Shown here piece by piece: positions 1-9,522 of a stretch of 64,000 bases of DNA; the stretch's first letter is position 1; the number at the start of each line of letters is the position of its first letter. The position numbers and the translations under genes are program-made. This stretch comes from Thraustochytrium sp. TN22 (lineage: Eukaryota; Sar; Bigyra; Thraustochytrida; Thraustochytriidae), in contig JABLUY010000054.1 in assembly GCA_013306675.1 (NCBI GenBank), forward strand, positions 62,001-126,000. Direction: 5' to 3'. Under the pieces are notes generated by a model. It did no database searches, was not told the DNA's origin, and saw only the letters and a program-made list of their open reading frames with translations.

Positions 1-2
1 TC

Positions 3-956
3 AACGCGCGCTTGCCTGGTCCTGCAGGAGCGGCGGCGGCGCCAGCGATTGGGCTGCAGTACCGCGCGGGAGGCACGACGGACGGGGCAAGCGCCACGGC
101 GCCCGGGGGAGGGCGCCCTACCTCCCCTACCTCCTCCTCCTCCTTATCCTCGTACGCTGCTTCGACAGCGCCGACGGCTGCGCCAACGAGCGTGGACTCG
201 ACGATCATGGGCTCGCCGATTTTGACGGGCGCGCTGGTGGCTGGGTGTATTGGGTTCTGCGTGGCCATGGGCGTGCTGTACTACTACAAGTACTACCGAG
301 GAGCGGCGGACGAGGGATCGCAGCGCGCGACGGCCGTGGGTGGCGACGGCTGGATTGATCCGTACGCCTTCAATGGGATCCCGAAGGAGGGCGCGCCGCC
401 CGTGGCGAGGCCGGTCGATGCCAGCCAGCACGATGACAGCGAGCCCGTGGAGGTGGCCGTGCCCGTGGCGCAGCCCGGTGAGCGCCCGCCGCGGCCTGCA
501 AGCAGGCCACCACTGCGCCCGCTGCGCCGCCCCCCACTCACGTCGGGCGCCACGGGCGGCCCGCACGAGGCGGACCAAGACGCCATGTGCGTGAGCGACG
601 AGGAGGGATCGCGCCGCGAGAGCCAGAGGTCCGCGAGCTCGCGTAGAATCTCTGCTGCGACAGAGGAAAGCGACGCTGAGGAGGACCAGGCGGAGCGTGG
701 CCACGTGAGTCGTGTCGAAGCCCCGGCGCCACTCGTCTTACCCACGAGCATGGGCATGTCTGACGAGGACTTTCGCGCCGTGGTCCACGAGTACTACGCC
801 GAGTGGGCCCCAGAGGTGGACGAGGCTACGCTCGGCGTGGTGCTGGCGTCCTACGGCGACTCCGAGCACTCCCGTGGCGACCTCGACATGCAGCTTCACG
901 AGACCTACGGCGAAGGACTGGACGAGTTCTTCGTCCGCACGCGGCAGCAGCCGTAG
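3..956 (+). CDS. Single-pass membrane protein, C-terminal part (5' end outside window)
   Basis: The frame is open to the left window edge with no ATG before position 207, so the gene probably begins upstream. A pyrimidine-rich stretch ending in CAG at 22-27 could instead be a splice acceptor. The visible part has a Ser/Thr/Pro/Ala-rich segment, then one strong transmembrane helix (about residues 66-92 counted from position 12; Gly/Ala/Leu/Val-rich, ending in a YYYKYYR stop-transfer patch). A long Pro/Arg/Ser/acidic tail follows. The last ~60 residues look folded, with an acidic, aromatic, Tyr/Trp-containing block. The likely topology is type I with a cytosolic tail. I do not recognise the family. 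It is read as real because the reading has a sensible membrane segment and ends in TAG before a lower-GC spacer. Confidence 0.55.
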   Translation, partial: NARLPGPAGAAAAPAIGLQYRAGGTTDGASATAPGGGRPTSPTSSSSLSSYAASTAPTAAPTSVDSTIMGSPILTGALVAGCIGFCVAMGVLYYYKYYRGAADEGSQRATAVGGDGWIDPYAFNGIPKEGAPPVARPVDASQHDDSEPVEVAVPVAQPGERPPRPASRPPLRPLRRPPLTSGATGGPHEADQDAMCVSDEEGSRRESQRSASSRRISAATEESDAEEDQAERGHVSRVEAPAPLVLPTSMGMSDEDFRAVVHEYYAEWAPEVDEATLGVVLASYGDSEHSRGDLDMQLHETYGEGLDEFFVRTRQQP

Positions 957-1470
957 CCTAGTCTTCTTGACTGATGAACATCATAACCATGACCTTCTTC
1001 TTGACTCTCCCCCATGTCACTCAGCCTGAGGCGGCCCGGGCTCTCATCAAAGTCAGACCAAAGTCGCATGAGTTCCTGTCCCCCTGCGACCTGCGGCACG
1101 GGGCCAGAACCTTGGCAAAACTAGCTAGAGCGGCCCAGGGCCGCCCCGAGCCGAGGTGCTCGGAAAATCGTGCAAGGCTCCGAAGCAGCACCGGGTCCGC
1201 ACCGGCGGTGGCGAAGCGCGGTTCCGCAGCACACATCGATCGGACGCGGCAAGCCAGGCAGACCTGCTTGCTTCAAGCCGCTTGTCGTGGCTTGTTGGAC
1301 TTGGAGTGGCTTGCTTGGTGACAGTGCGGCACCAACCACCACCACCACCACACCCAGAACTCGAAGGGCGACTCGGAGCGAGCGTGGCGGCAGACCCAGA
1401 GCGGCCGCGGCACGCACAGGGGAGGCGGCGGCGGCGCAGGCGCAGGCGAAGGCGCAGGCGCAGGCGCAAA
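957..1470. other. Intergenic spacer and 5' leader
   Basis: No supported gene. The last part, from about 1420, is a CGCAGG/GGCGCA-type simple repeat that would translate as poly-Arg if the next frame were extended upstream. This is why the exonuclease start is placed at 1471. Confidence 0.5.
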
Positions 1471-2340
1471 ATGTCCTCGCCAGCGGCGCTGCCAAGCGAC
1501 GAAGTGCAGGAGGCGACGGCGGCGCTGGAGAATGCGTCGCTCGCGGAGCAGGACAAGGAGGCGCCGCAGCTGCGCGCGAGCGCACCGGCGTTCACGCCCT
1601 CGTTCGCATCGGCCGCAGCGTACGCGCCCCCAGCGGCGCCGGCGCAGGTGCAGCAAGAGCAGGAGGAGCCGTGGCTATGCTCGATCGACGTGGAGTGCGT
1701 CGCGACCGGGCTGACGAACGGGCACCGCGCCGTGGCGCGCGTGGCGCTCGTGGACCAGCACGAGAACGTGCTGCTGGACGCCCTGGTGAAACCGGAGCAG
1801 GAGATTGTGTCGCACCTGACGCCGTTGACAGGGATTGAGCCGGGGGCTCTGGAGGAGGCGCCCTCGCTGCAGGAGGTGCGCGAGCAGCTGCTGGCGCTGA
1901 TGCCCTCGCACGCCGTGATTGTGGGCCAGGCCGTGCACCACGACATTGAGTGGCTGGAGCTGGAGGAGGGCACACACTTTGCGGAGTTCATCGACATCGG
2001 GGCGCTCTTCCGCGTGGAGCGGCCGGGCAACCGGTTCCGGTACTTTTCGCTGCGGCACGAGGTGCTGCACCTAACCGGGTTCGAGGGCGCCGGCACGGAC
2101 ATTCAGTCGGGCGCGCACGACCCGACCCTGGACGCCATCTTCTCGCTGCGCCTGTACAAGCGCTTCTCGAAAGCTTCCGATGCAGACATGATCCGCGCGC
2201 GCAAGAAGCTGTCGGTGGTCCCGGCGACGCCACCGTTTTGGCGGTCGACGCCCTACATTGACGGCGTCGAGGTCGGGCCGGCCTGGCTGTACACAGAAAA
2301 GGTCAAGGATGAGGCCCTGGCAAACGGGTCAAGGTCATGA
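1471..2340 (+). CDS. DEDDh-family 3'-5' exonuclease (REX4/ISG20-like)
   Basis: A 289-residue protein. The start is the first ATG (context CAAAATG) after a poly-Arg simple-repeat leader; the frame is open further upstream but only through low-complexity sequence. Residues 1-65 are Ala/Gln/Glu-rich. A ribonuclease-H-like exonuclease domain spans about 69-235. Exo I is SIDVEC with D73 and E75. Exo II is VGQAVHHD with D158. Exo III is an H-x4-D motif with H216 and D221. All four metal-binding acids and the general-base His are present, so the enzyme is predicted active on RNA or DNA 3' ends. The closest family flavour is REX4/ISG20/AEN, implicated in rRNA processing or RNA decay; exact orthology is not established. 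The tail after about residue 250 is short and unrecognised, and its coding DNA is partly duplicated just downstream. Confidence 0.8.
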   Translation: MSSPAALPSDEVQEATAALENASLAEQDKEAPQLRASAPAFTPSFASAAAYAPPAAPAQVQQEQEEPWLCSIDVECVATGLTNGHRAVARVALVDQHENVLLDALVKPEQEIVSHLTPLTGIEPGALEEAPSLQEVREQLLALMPSHAVIVGQAVHHDIEWLELEEGTHFAEFIDIGALFRVERPGNRFRYFSLRHEVLHLTGFEGAGTDIQSGAHDPTLDAIFSLRLYKRFSKASDADMIRARKKLSVVPATPPFWRSTPYIDGVEVGPAWLYTEKVKDEALANGSRS

Positions 2341-2505
2341 AAAACATGAAATTTGTCTCTGAATCTTGTCAGCTTGGCGTCGATGCAGGCGATGTGGGTT
2401 GTCGAGGTCGGGCCGGCATTGCTGTTCACAGAAAAAGGCTCAAAGACGAAGAGGTCAAAGACGAAGAGGTCAAAGACGAAGAGGTCAAAGACGAAGAGGT
2501 CAAAT
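2266..2505 (+). repeat. Duplicated exonuclease 3' end with 15-bp tandem repeat
   Basis: The last ~50 bases of the exonuclease coding sequence (from 2266; reading VEVGPAWLYTEK) recur in diverged form from about 2401 (reading VEVGPALLFTEK). The copy then runs into four near-perfect 15-bp units at 2440-2499, each reading SKTKR in the same frame, and a partial fifth. The copy lies after the gene's TGA stop and is preceded by no start codon with good context. It looks like a non-functional segmental duplication plus replication slippage, or a relic of an older, longer C-terminus. Confidence 0.7.
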
Positions 2506-3094
2506 GAAGCTCCGATCATAGTCATTTGGCGCTACGAGTCTTGAAAGAGGAGCCAAGAGTTCGAGAAACGGAGCAAGGACAATGTCTTTGATGGTACCTC
2601 TAGCTAGCTAGAGCTAGCTCGGCCTTGAGGTAAGGCATCGGCATCAGACCGGCATAGTCCTCCACAGAACAAGTTGGGGCGGAGCGAGGCTCTGATGAAA
2701 CGGTCTTAGGGGAGAAGAAAAGATTGAAGTCAGAGCACGTCATCGTCGGGCCGCTTTGAAGAATGCATTTGTCTCACATTGTCTTCAGATGATTTGAACG
2801 ACGTATCGTAGTGTGGCTAGCCTAACTCGTCCGGCCACGATTTCATAGCCGGGCGGTGTAGTGTAGGAGGACACCTATGGTCAGAGAGTGTGGATCACAG
2901 CAGCCCTTGGGGTGCGGCAGCAGCAGAAGCGGCGGCGGCGCGGACATCTAATAATGCTCAAAGGGGGGGGCTCCGCGCCGCTTTCGCCTTCTTTCGAGTT
3001 CGCGTCGCTTTCGCGCGCGAGTATGCAAAGGCTGCCTGCGTGGGCTGAAAGCGCATGCGAGTGTGTGTGGCGCCGTGGGGTTTCAATCGATCAT
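2506..3094. other. Intergenic, lower GC
   Basis: No supported coding sequence. A CTAGCTAGCTAG run lies near 2600-2612. GC content is clearly lower than in flanking genes. The exonuclease reads in from the left and the hypothetical gene's stop lies on the right, so this is a shared 3' region of convergent genes. Confidence 0.4.
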
Positions 3095-4954
3095 TCACAC
3101 GTCGCAGTCAGAGTCGTCGGACTCGTGGATGGTGGCGAGGCGCATGCCATCGTCGCCGGAGTTCCAGTCGAGCAGCTCCTGGTCCGTGGCGGCGACTAAT
3201 GCCGCCACGAGCCGGTCGCCGATCGCAGCCGCGCTGGCGGCAGCCGGGCTGGCAGTGCCGGTGCTGCTGCCGGAGCTGGTGGTGCTGGCGGCGGCCAAGG
3301 GCGAGGCCGGCGCGGAGAAGACGTTGTGCTGCTGGGGCACCTTGCGGCGGCGCTGGCGCTGCTGCGTTGCCGCGGCCTCGCGCCAGTGCGAGAAGCGCGG
3401 CGGCGAGGGCGTTGCGGTGAACGAGGATGCGGCGTCCTCGGCGTCGACGAAGATGCTGCCGCCGCGCGCGAGCGTGGCGCAGAGCTCCTCCTCGCGGCGC
3501 TTGGACTCCTCGGACTTGAAGAGGATGGACGCGCTGCGACGGTGGTGGCGGCGCTTGCGGCTGCTGCGCGGCGACTTGGCGCTGAGGTCCGTGACGTCGT
3601 CGTGAGCCGCGGTGGCCTCGTCGAGCCCGCTCGAGCAGGGCAGCAAGTCATCCGCAACCTTTTGCAGCGAGTGGAAGCTGGACTCGAGCAGGCGTTCCAC
3701 CTCGGGGTCTAGCGCATAGACGGGGGTGTCGGCAGAGTGGAGGCTCGAGGTCTCGCTCCTGGCGTCCTCGTCGTGCTGGTGCTGGTGCTGGTGCTGGTGC
3801 TGTGCCGTCGCGTCTACGAGCGGCGCAACCATCGCTTCTGCTGCCGCTGCTGTCAGTGCAGGAGCGGTCTCGTCGAGGCGTGCCGGCTGGGGGCTCGCCG
3901 AGCGACGGCGCCGCAGCGGGCGGCGGTCCTGGCTCGGGCGCTCCCAGCCACTGGCCCCATGCGGAAGCGCGACTGCAGTGGCCGCGGTGCGCCCTGACGC
4001 GGCGTTGGTAGAAGCCAGCCGCCCCGATGCGAGGAGGCGCAGTTGGCCCTGATCGTCCTTGGCTGCCAGCTCCCCGTCGTGCCGCTGCTGCAGCGCTGGC
4101 GTCGCCGCCACCAGGTGGTCGGCGCCTCGAGACTTGTGCTGCTGCTTGTGCTGGACGGCTGTCTGCGGCTGCTGCGGCTCCTGCGGCCACGCCGGCCGGC
4201 GACGGTGCATGCTGGCGGCCGATGGCTCCTCCTGCTGCCGCTGGTGGTCATGCTGCTGCTGCTGCTGCTGCTCCGGCTGCCCCGCGGCAGTGTCCGCGGC
4301 CGCGTCATGCTCGCGGCGCTCCACGGCGCCGTTGCCGCGCCGTTGGCCCTCGGCCATCTCGAGTGGCCTGGCCCCCATGGCGCCCCCTCCGCCGCACGCG
4401 GCGGCGCTGGTGCCTCCCGCGGCGCTGCGCGCGGCGGCGGCGGCTGCGCGCGGCAGGGCGGCCTCGCGCGCGAGCACGGTGGCCAGCAGCAGGAGGTCAA
4501 CGGGCTCTGGCGCCGGCGCCTCGCCGCGCGCTGAAGCTGCGCCCGTGGACGCCGGCGGTGGTGACGCTGACCCTGTGCGAGAAGATGGTGCCACTGGTGC
4601 CGCTGCTGGGGAGAAAGCGGACACAGGCCCGAGGGCGGCCGCCGGGGCCAGCGGCGGTGGTGGCTGCGAGAGCGCCGCGGCCCAGGCCGAGCCGGGCGCC
4701 AGCAGCGAGCGCGTGCAGTCGAAGCTGCGCGTCTTGAGGCGGCGCTGCTGCGCCGCCAGCCGGCCGGCGGGCGACGGCGCCGCCGCCTGGCTGTGCCAGC
4801 GGCGATGGCGCGCCTTGCCGCCCAGCAGCAGGCTGCTGCCGCCGCTCGTCAGGGCCGCCTCGGGCTCCATTTCCGCGGGCGGCCAGAGCCGCGCGCACGA
4901 GGGCGGCGCCACGCCCAGCGACCCGCAGCTCAGGGACCGCTCCAGCGACACCAT
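3095..4954 (-). CDS. Hypothetical low-complexity protein, 619 residues
   Basis: I do not recognise this gene. The frame starts at a true ATG (4954) and stops at TGA (3095). The protein is rich in Ala, Ser, Pro, Gln and Arg, with a poly-Gln tract and an alternating Gln-His run encoded by a (CTGGTG)n-type repeat on the plus strand near 3776-3811. Better-ordered segments are an N-terminal block with KTRSFDCTRSL, and a C-terminal third with VERLLESSFHSLQKVADDLL, a basic patch (RKRRHHRR) that could be a nuclear-localisation signal, and an acidic end (SDDSDCDV). These suggest a disordered nuclear or regulatory protein. The reality of the gene rests on its length, its ATG start and a reasonable C-terminus. 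Confidence 0.55.
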   Translation of the reverse strand: MVSLERSLSCGSLGVAPPSCARLWPPAEMEPEAALTSGGSSLLLGGKARHRRWHSQAAAPSPAGRLAAQQRRLKTRSFDCTRSLLAPGSAWAAALSQPPPPLAPAAALGPVSAFSPAAAPVAPSSRTGSASPPPASTGAASARGEAPAPEPVDLLLLATVLAREAALPRAAAAAARSAAGGTSAAACGGGGAMGARPLEMAEGQRRGNGAVERREHDAAADTAAGQPEQQQQQQHDHQRQQEEPSAASMHRRRPAWPQEPQQPQTAVQHKQQHKSRGADHLVAATPALQQRHDGELAAKDDQGQLRLLASGRLASTNAASGRTAATAVALPHGASGWERPSQDRRPLRRRRSASPQPARLDETAPALTAAAAEAMVAPLVDATAQHQHQHQHQHDEDARSETSSLHSADTPVYALDPEVERLLESSFHSLQKVADDLLPCSSGLDEATAAHDDVTDLSAKSPRSSRKRRHHRRSASILFKSEESKRREEELCATLARGGSIFVDAEDAASSFTATPSPPRFSHWREAAATQQRQRRRKVPQQHNVFSAPASPLAAASTTSSGSSTGTASPAAASAAAIGDRLVAALVAATDQELLDWNSGDDGMRLATIHESDDSDCDV

Positions 4955-7293
4955 GCTCCGCCGCCGCTGCCGCTGCCGCTGCGTCTGCTGCTGCCGCGGC
5001 AGCTCCTGCTGCGGCTGCAGCTCCTTGTGCGCGCGCGCGCGCTCGATGGCGCCTGCGCCCCGAGCCTCACCGCGCTCACCTGCTCGCTCGTCCGCGCCCA
5101 GGCCTGGCCGTCGCGCCGCGCCGCGCCGCGTCGTCGCGTCGTCGCGCCGCGCCGCGCCGCGCCGCGCCGCGCCGCGCCGCGCCGCGCCGCGCCCGAAGCG
5201 TGCCTGCTGCGCGCGCCACGCGAGGCGCGCCGAGGCGTGCGTGCCGCCCGGAGCGGCGTGAACACACGCGGCTCGCTGCTTGGCCTGCTTGCGGCTCTTG
5301 CCTGCCTGTTTTCACTTGGCTGCTGGCTGCTCGCTCGCCTTGGCAGCTAACTAAGTTATTCCGTGCTCGAGCTCAGGCTTGACTTGAATGTCAATGAATG
5401 AGAATGAGGCGCACTGCTGCCAGCCAGCTGTGCTGCACGCTGCTGCTCAGCTGCTGCACCCCGAGCACCAGCCAGCACTGGCAGGCTGCAGCCACGCACG
5501 ACTCGGACCACGCGCTCAAGCTTGAGCGAGTTGTGCGGCCTGGCCTGCCAGTGCCAGTGGGCCGAGTGCTGGGCCAAGCCTTCTCCCGGCTGGCCGACGT
5601 GCCGCCTCGCGTGGCGGCAAGCAAGGCGCGGGAAACCGGGCCCCGGCCTGGCCGGCCTGGCTGGCCTGGCTGGCCGGCCGCGCGCACGCAAGCTTGTGGT
5701 TGCAAGCGCTTTCGCTCTCCAAGTTTCCTTCTCGAGCCGAGGCGAGGCGAGTCGAGCGGTGGCGGCCACGCGGTGGCGGAAGGCAAGGACCTTCGACACC
5801 TCGAGGCGAGTCGCGGTCGAGGGATCCCGCGCCTGCCGCCTCGCAGCCGAGGCGCCGCAGCCGCAGCGCCGCGCGGCCACGAGGCGTCGAGACTCGAGAG
5901 CGAGAGCGAGAGAGGCAGGGCAGAGAAGCAAACTCATCTCACGGTGACATGGCCGGCCGCGCGCGAACGAGCCGCGCGTGCAGGACAGGCCGGGGCGGTC
6001 CCCGCGCGAGGTGGCGCGGTGCCCCCCGGCGCGCGCGGGTGCGCGGCGCGGGACGAGGGCGCGCGCGCGGGGCTGGGGGCGCGGCGCGAGTCCGGAGGGT
6101 GTGCGTGCACGCGCGGCGGCGGCAGCCAGCGCAGCGCGGCGCGGCGCGCGCAGCATTGCAGCGCAGCGTGGCGGAGCGGGGAAGCCCGGCTGGCGCGGCG
6201 GCGCGGCGCGGCCAGCAGAGCAGGGCGTAGCGCGCGTCGCGTCGTGTCGTGTCCGCGCGAGTGCCGCGCCGCGTCGCGCCACGCCGACCCGCGGCGGCCG
6301 GGGCACTGGCAGCAGCTGCCAGTGGGCGGGCGGCTGGGGTTGCGGTGCCTTCCAGGGGCCAGCCAGTGCCGGCTGTTACCTCACGCTGGCTGCCGCTGCG
6401 ACGCTGCGTGGAATGCGCAGGAAAGCACAACCACTAACACTGGGCGATGTGTTGGCCGCGCAGGCTAGCGCTGTGCCACTGTGGCCGGATACCTCCCCGC
6501 TGCGGCGACCACGAGACGGAGGCCGAGGCGAAGGCGCACGCCAACGCTGGGCTCAGCGCTGCGTTGCGTTGCCAGCCGCGTTCGCGCGCGACGTCAGTAA
6601 GCGTCAGCACTGCCAGCCACCAGTGTCAGCAGTCGTGCCGTTCTTGCGCGGGGCCGTAAGCATTGAATCTTGCTCGCTGCGCGGACTCGGACGCTGCTTG
6701 CGTGGCGTCCGTGGCGTGCAGTGACGAGGGGTGCCCTCTTGCCGCCTGCCAGCTGCAAGGCAATGCTTGGCAATACTTGCAAGTGGTAACGTTAACTTTC
6801 AAGTTGGTAAAAAGGTAAGAAGCTTGCCAGCTTGCTTGCTTGCCAGCTTGCATGCGCCCCTGTTCGCTTGACAGTGAGTGGTAACTCTCCCTGCCTGCAG
6901 CCAGCGGCCAGCCTGCCGGCCGGACATAGGATAGACTCAACTCTTCTGGCTTTTATCATTACTGCAGGTGCACGGGGGCGGCGAGGACGGCTTTGATTGC
7001 GGCCAGCGAGGCCCACGACAAGACTGTCTCAGACAGACGTAGCCAGAGCTCCCCCTCCCGGCCTAGCCGCCTAGGGCGGTGCGACTGCGCACTGCGCCGC
7101 GCGCAACCTGCCGTGATTCGCCGTGATTCCGAGATTCCAGGATTCCAACCCCGGGTCCAGCGGTACCACACTTCGAGTTTCATCGACTCAGAGCGAGCGG
7201 GGACGGAGGGCGCGAGCCGGGCAGCTCGGTCTCCCACTGGCAGTCATGGCGGCGGATTTGGAGCGCTAGTCTTCATTTTGGCTTCGTCCGAAT
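4955..7293. other. Long GC-rich intergenic block
   Basis: No coding sequence I can support. The many frames here are Arg/Ala/Pro-rich readings of GC-rich simple sequence and mostly lack ATG starts. The left part holds the promoter side of the hypothetical gene starting at 4954. The sequence shifts from very GC-rich (to about 6450) to more balanced (6600-7290). Confidence 0.45.
5111..5194. repeat. GCCGC pentanucleotide repeat
   Basis: About 84 bp of near-perfect GCCGC units interrupted by CGTCGT, roughly 155-240 bp upstream of the hypothetical gene start at 4954. It is a plain microsatellite and contributes false Arg/Ala-rich frames on both strands. Confidence 0.85.
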
Positions 7294-7544
7294 TCATCCC
7301 AACGTTGGGATGAGTTCGGATGAAGCCTGACGTCAGGCTTCATTTCAATGTCAGGCTTCATCCAAAGCCTGACTTCAGGCTCCATCGCAACGTCAGGCTT
7401 CGTCCAAAGCCTCGCTCATCCTAACGTCAGGCTTCATCCCAACGGCAGGCTTCATTCCAACGTCAGGCTTCTTTCAAAGCGTTTCAAAGCGTCAGGCTTC
7501 ATCCAAAGCCTGACGTCAGACGTCAGACGTCAGGCTTCATCCAA
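7294..7544. repeat. Array of palindromes and ACGTCAGGCTTC repeats (CRE-like cores)
   Basis: At 7294-7313 there is a perfect 20-bp palindrome centred on AACGTT. At 7320-7343 there is a perfect 24-bp palindrome whose centre (7328-7335) is TGACGTCA, the full CRE/bZIP consensus. About nine further copies of a CGTCAGGCTTC(A/G)TCC-type unit follow in mixed orientation, spaced by AAAGCC or CCAACG. A triple GACGTCA block near 7509-7531 flanks the last copies. The region does not code. It may be a transcription-factor platform, a hairpin-forming satellite, or both. Confidence 0.75.
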
Positions 7545-7547
7545 ATC

Positions 7548-7673
7548 CATCCCTTCGTCAGACAGCACACAACATGCTTTGTTTTTTTCATCCCATCGTC
7601 AGACAGCACACAACATGATTCTTTTTTTTTCATCCCATCCGAGTCGTCAGACAGCACACAAAATGATTTTTTT
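7548..7673. repeat. Three tandem ~42-bp units with T tracts
   Basis: Units at 7548-7588, 7589-7630 and 7631-7673 share CATCCC, then CGTCAGACAGCACACAA, then a T run of 7-10 bases. The third unit carries a small insertion (CGAGT). The array begins where the palindrome array ends and shares its CGTCAG core. It stops about 24 bp from the 3' end of the coiled-coil gene at 7697, so it may lie in that gene's 3' untranslated region or terminator. Confidence 0.85.
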
Positions 7674-7696
7674 CGAATAGCCCGCTTCACATCACA

Positions 7697-9388
7697 TCAA
7701 GCGTCCGGGTTGCCGCGGAGCCAAGCGCCAAAGCTGGCGGCAACGGTGGCCGTGGACTTGTTGGTCGGAGAGCCCGGGCCAGAGGGCGAGGTGGCGGCGA
7801 TCTGGGAGGCCTGGAAGGCGGCGAGGCGAGCGAGGAGGTCATCCTCGTCGGAGCGGCGCGTGGCGAGGTCGGTCTTGATGCGCGCGAGATCCATCTGAGC
7901 GTCGTGCACGGCGGACTCGAAGCCGTCGCGCTCCGAGGTGAGCTGCGCGACCTTGGCCTCGTACTGGCGCGCGCGCTCCTGCGCGTCCGCGTGAAGGTCG
8001 GCGACCTCGTGGCGAAGGTCGGCGATCGTGGTGTCCCGCGCCTCGAGCAGGCCGCGCAGGCGGTCCACGTCACGCTCCATGGCGTAGAGGCGGCCCAGCT
8101 CGCTCTGGCGGTCCGCGAGCCGACGCTCCATGTCCTTGCGCAGGTCTTGAATGGCCAGCTCATACTGGCGACGCGCGTTGTCGCCCACCACCTCAGCGGC
8201 CTTGAGGCGCTCGGCGAGCTGCAGCTCGCGCCGCGCGGCGGCCTGCTCGGCGCGGCTGGCCGCCTCCAGCGCCGCCTCCAGCTCCTCAATCTTGCGCGCC
8301 GCCTTGTCCTCGGCCGCCTCGGGCTGGCCGCTGCTCGGCGCATCGTTGTGCTCGTCCTCCTCCTTGTGCTGCGTCTTCTGCTGCGCGCCAGCACCGCAGG
8401 CGCCCTCCAAGGCCGCCGCGACACTGCTCAGCACGAGCGCCTCCATGCGTTTCTCGTGCAACGAAAAGCTGTTGGCGAAGTCCATCTTGCAGCTCTCGCG
8501 CGTGCGCAGGCGCGCTAGCTCCTCGGACGCCTGCGCCGCACGGCCCTCAGCCTGCAGCGTGCGCAGCCGCAGCGTGTCGCACTCCTGCCGCAGCCTGCTC
8601 AGCTGATCGTTGTCGTCGGACCGCTCCTCCAACATGCGCTCCGTCATACCCAGCTCCTCCAGCAGGTGCTGGTCGATGGCTGACCACCGCTCCAGGTCCT
8701 CCAGCACGCGGTCCATGTCGGCGCTCCGGGCCGAGGTGGCCTCCGCGCTGCGCGCGGACCGCGCGCCGGCACTGCGCCCCGACGAGGTCGACTCCACGCT
8801 GCGCGCCGACCCGGGCTCCGCGCTCGTCGCCCCGTCCTGCGCCTCCGCCGCCGCCGCCGCCGGTGCCTCGCCATCAGTCGCCGACCGCCGCTGCCGCCGC
8901 CGACGCTGCAACTGCTGCTGCTGCAGCTGCTCCTGCAGCTGCTGCTGCAGCTGGTGCAATTGCAGCTGCTGCTGCTGCTGCAGCTTGAGGAGTTGCTGCT
9001 TCTCCTCCTGATGCTGGTCGCACTCCGTCCCGGTCATGGTGGCCGCGTACTTGCCCTCGCGGTCCTGCTCGCGAGACTGCTCAGAGGCGGTGTCATCCTC
9101 CGTCTCCTCCTCCTCCTCCTCCTCCTCCTCGCCCTCGCTGCCCGCGGCCTTTTCTTCCGTCTTGCGGCTAATCTCGCGGTCGCCCGTCACGGCCGCGTGC
9201 CCAGTGTGCCGCGAATGGCTCCGGGCCGCCACATCGTCCTCTTCTTCCTTGATCTCCTCCTCTGAGCTCACTTGCCGCGGCAACACTTGCCGCCCGCCCG
9301 TGATCATCTTTTCCGGCTTGCCGCCCTGGACGGGCGCCGCCACGCCCAGCGCCGCGCTGGCCTCCTCCAGCTGCTGCGCAGCCTCCAT
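7697..9388 (-). CDS. Coiled-coil protein, 563 residues, unknown function
   Basis: The start is placed at the ATG at 9388 (MEAAQQLEEAS). The frame is open further upstream only through an ACGC simple repeat. Residues 1-130 are acidic, with a run of Glu. A Gln-rich coiled segment (LQQQ/QLQ) follows at about 125-165, then a Ser/Arg/Ala linker, then long heptad coiled coils from about 235 to 520 with an interruption near 345-375. The C-terminus is a short non-coiled tail ending WLRGNPDA. No enzyme motif is seen. Such proteins often act as cytoskeletal, centrosomal or trafficking scaffolds, but nothing in the sequence fixes the role. The gene stops next to a T-rich tandem repeat. Confidence 0.7.
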   Translation of the reverse strand: MEAAQQLEEASAALGVAAPVQGGKPEKMITGGRQVLPRQVSSEEEIKEEEDDVAARSHSRHTGHAAVTGDREISRKTEEKAAGSEGEEEEEEEEETEDDTASEQSREQDREGKYAATMTGTECDQHQEEKQQLLKLQQQQQLQLHQLQQQLQEQLQQQQLQRRRRQRRSATDGEAPAAAAAEAQDGATSAEPGSARSVESTSSGRSAGARSARSAEATSARSADMDRVLEDLERWSAIDQHLLEELGMTERMLEERSDDNDQLSRLRQECDTLRLRTLQAEGRAAQASEELARLRTRESCKMDFANSFSLHEKRMEALVLSSVAAALEGACGAGAQQKTQHKEEDEHNDAPSSGQPEAAEDKAARKIEELEAALEAASRAEQAAARRELQLAERLKAAEVVGDNARRQYELAIQDLRKDMERRLADRQSELGRLYAMERDVDRLRGLLEARDTTIADLRHEVADLHADAQERARQYEAKVAQLTSERDGFESAVHDAQMDLARIKTDLATRRSDEDDLLARLAAFQASQIAATSPSGPGSPTNKSTATVAASFGAWLRGNPDA

Positions 9389-9486
9389 GCTTGCCGCGGG
9401 CGAGAGAGGACCGAGGAATGAATGAGACGAGAACGAAGCGACGACCGCAGGCTGCTCACGCGCGCGAGCAAGCACAAACTCCCTCA

Positions 9487-9522
<36 letters not shown>

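Noticed and set aside
1156-1470. N-terminal extension of the exonuclease frame to 1156
   Set aside because: It begins at ATG 1156 but passes through a hydrophobic stretch and then poly-Arg encoded by a simple repeat; the ATG at 1471 has better context and begins ordinary protein sequence.
5398-6468. 356-codon frame in the 5-7 kb intergenic block
   Set aside because: Very Arg/Ala/Gly-rich, no domain, overlapping frames of similar quality on both strands, and low-complexity DNA.
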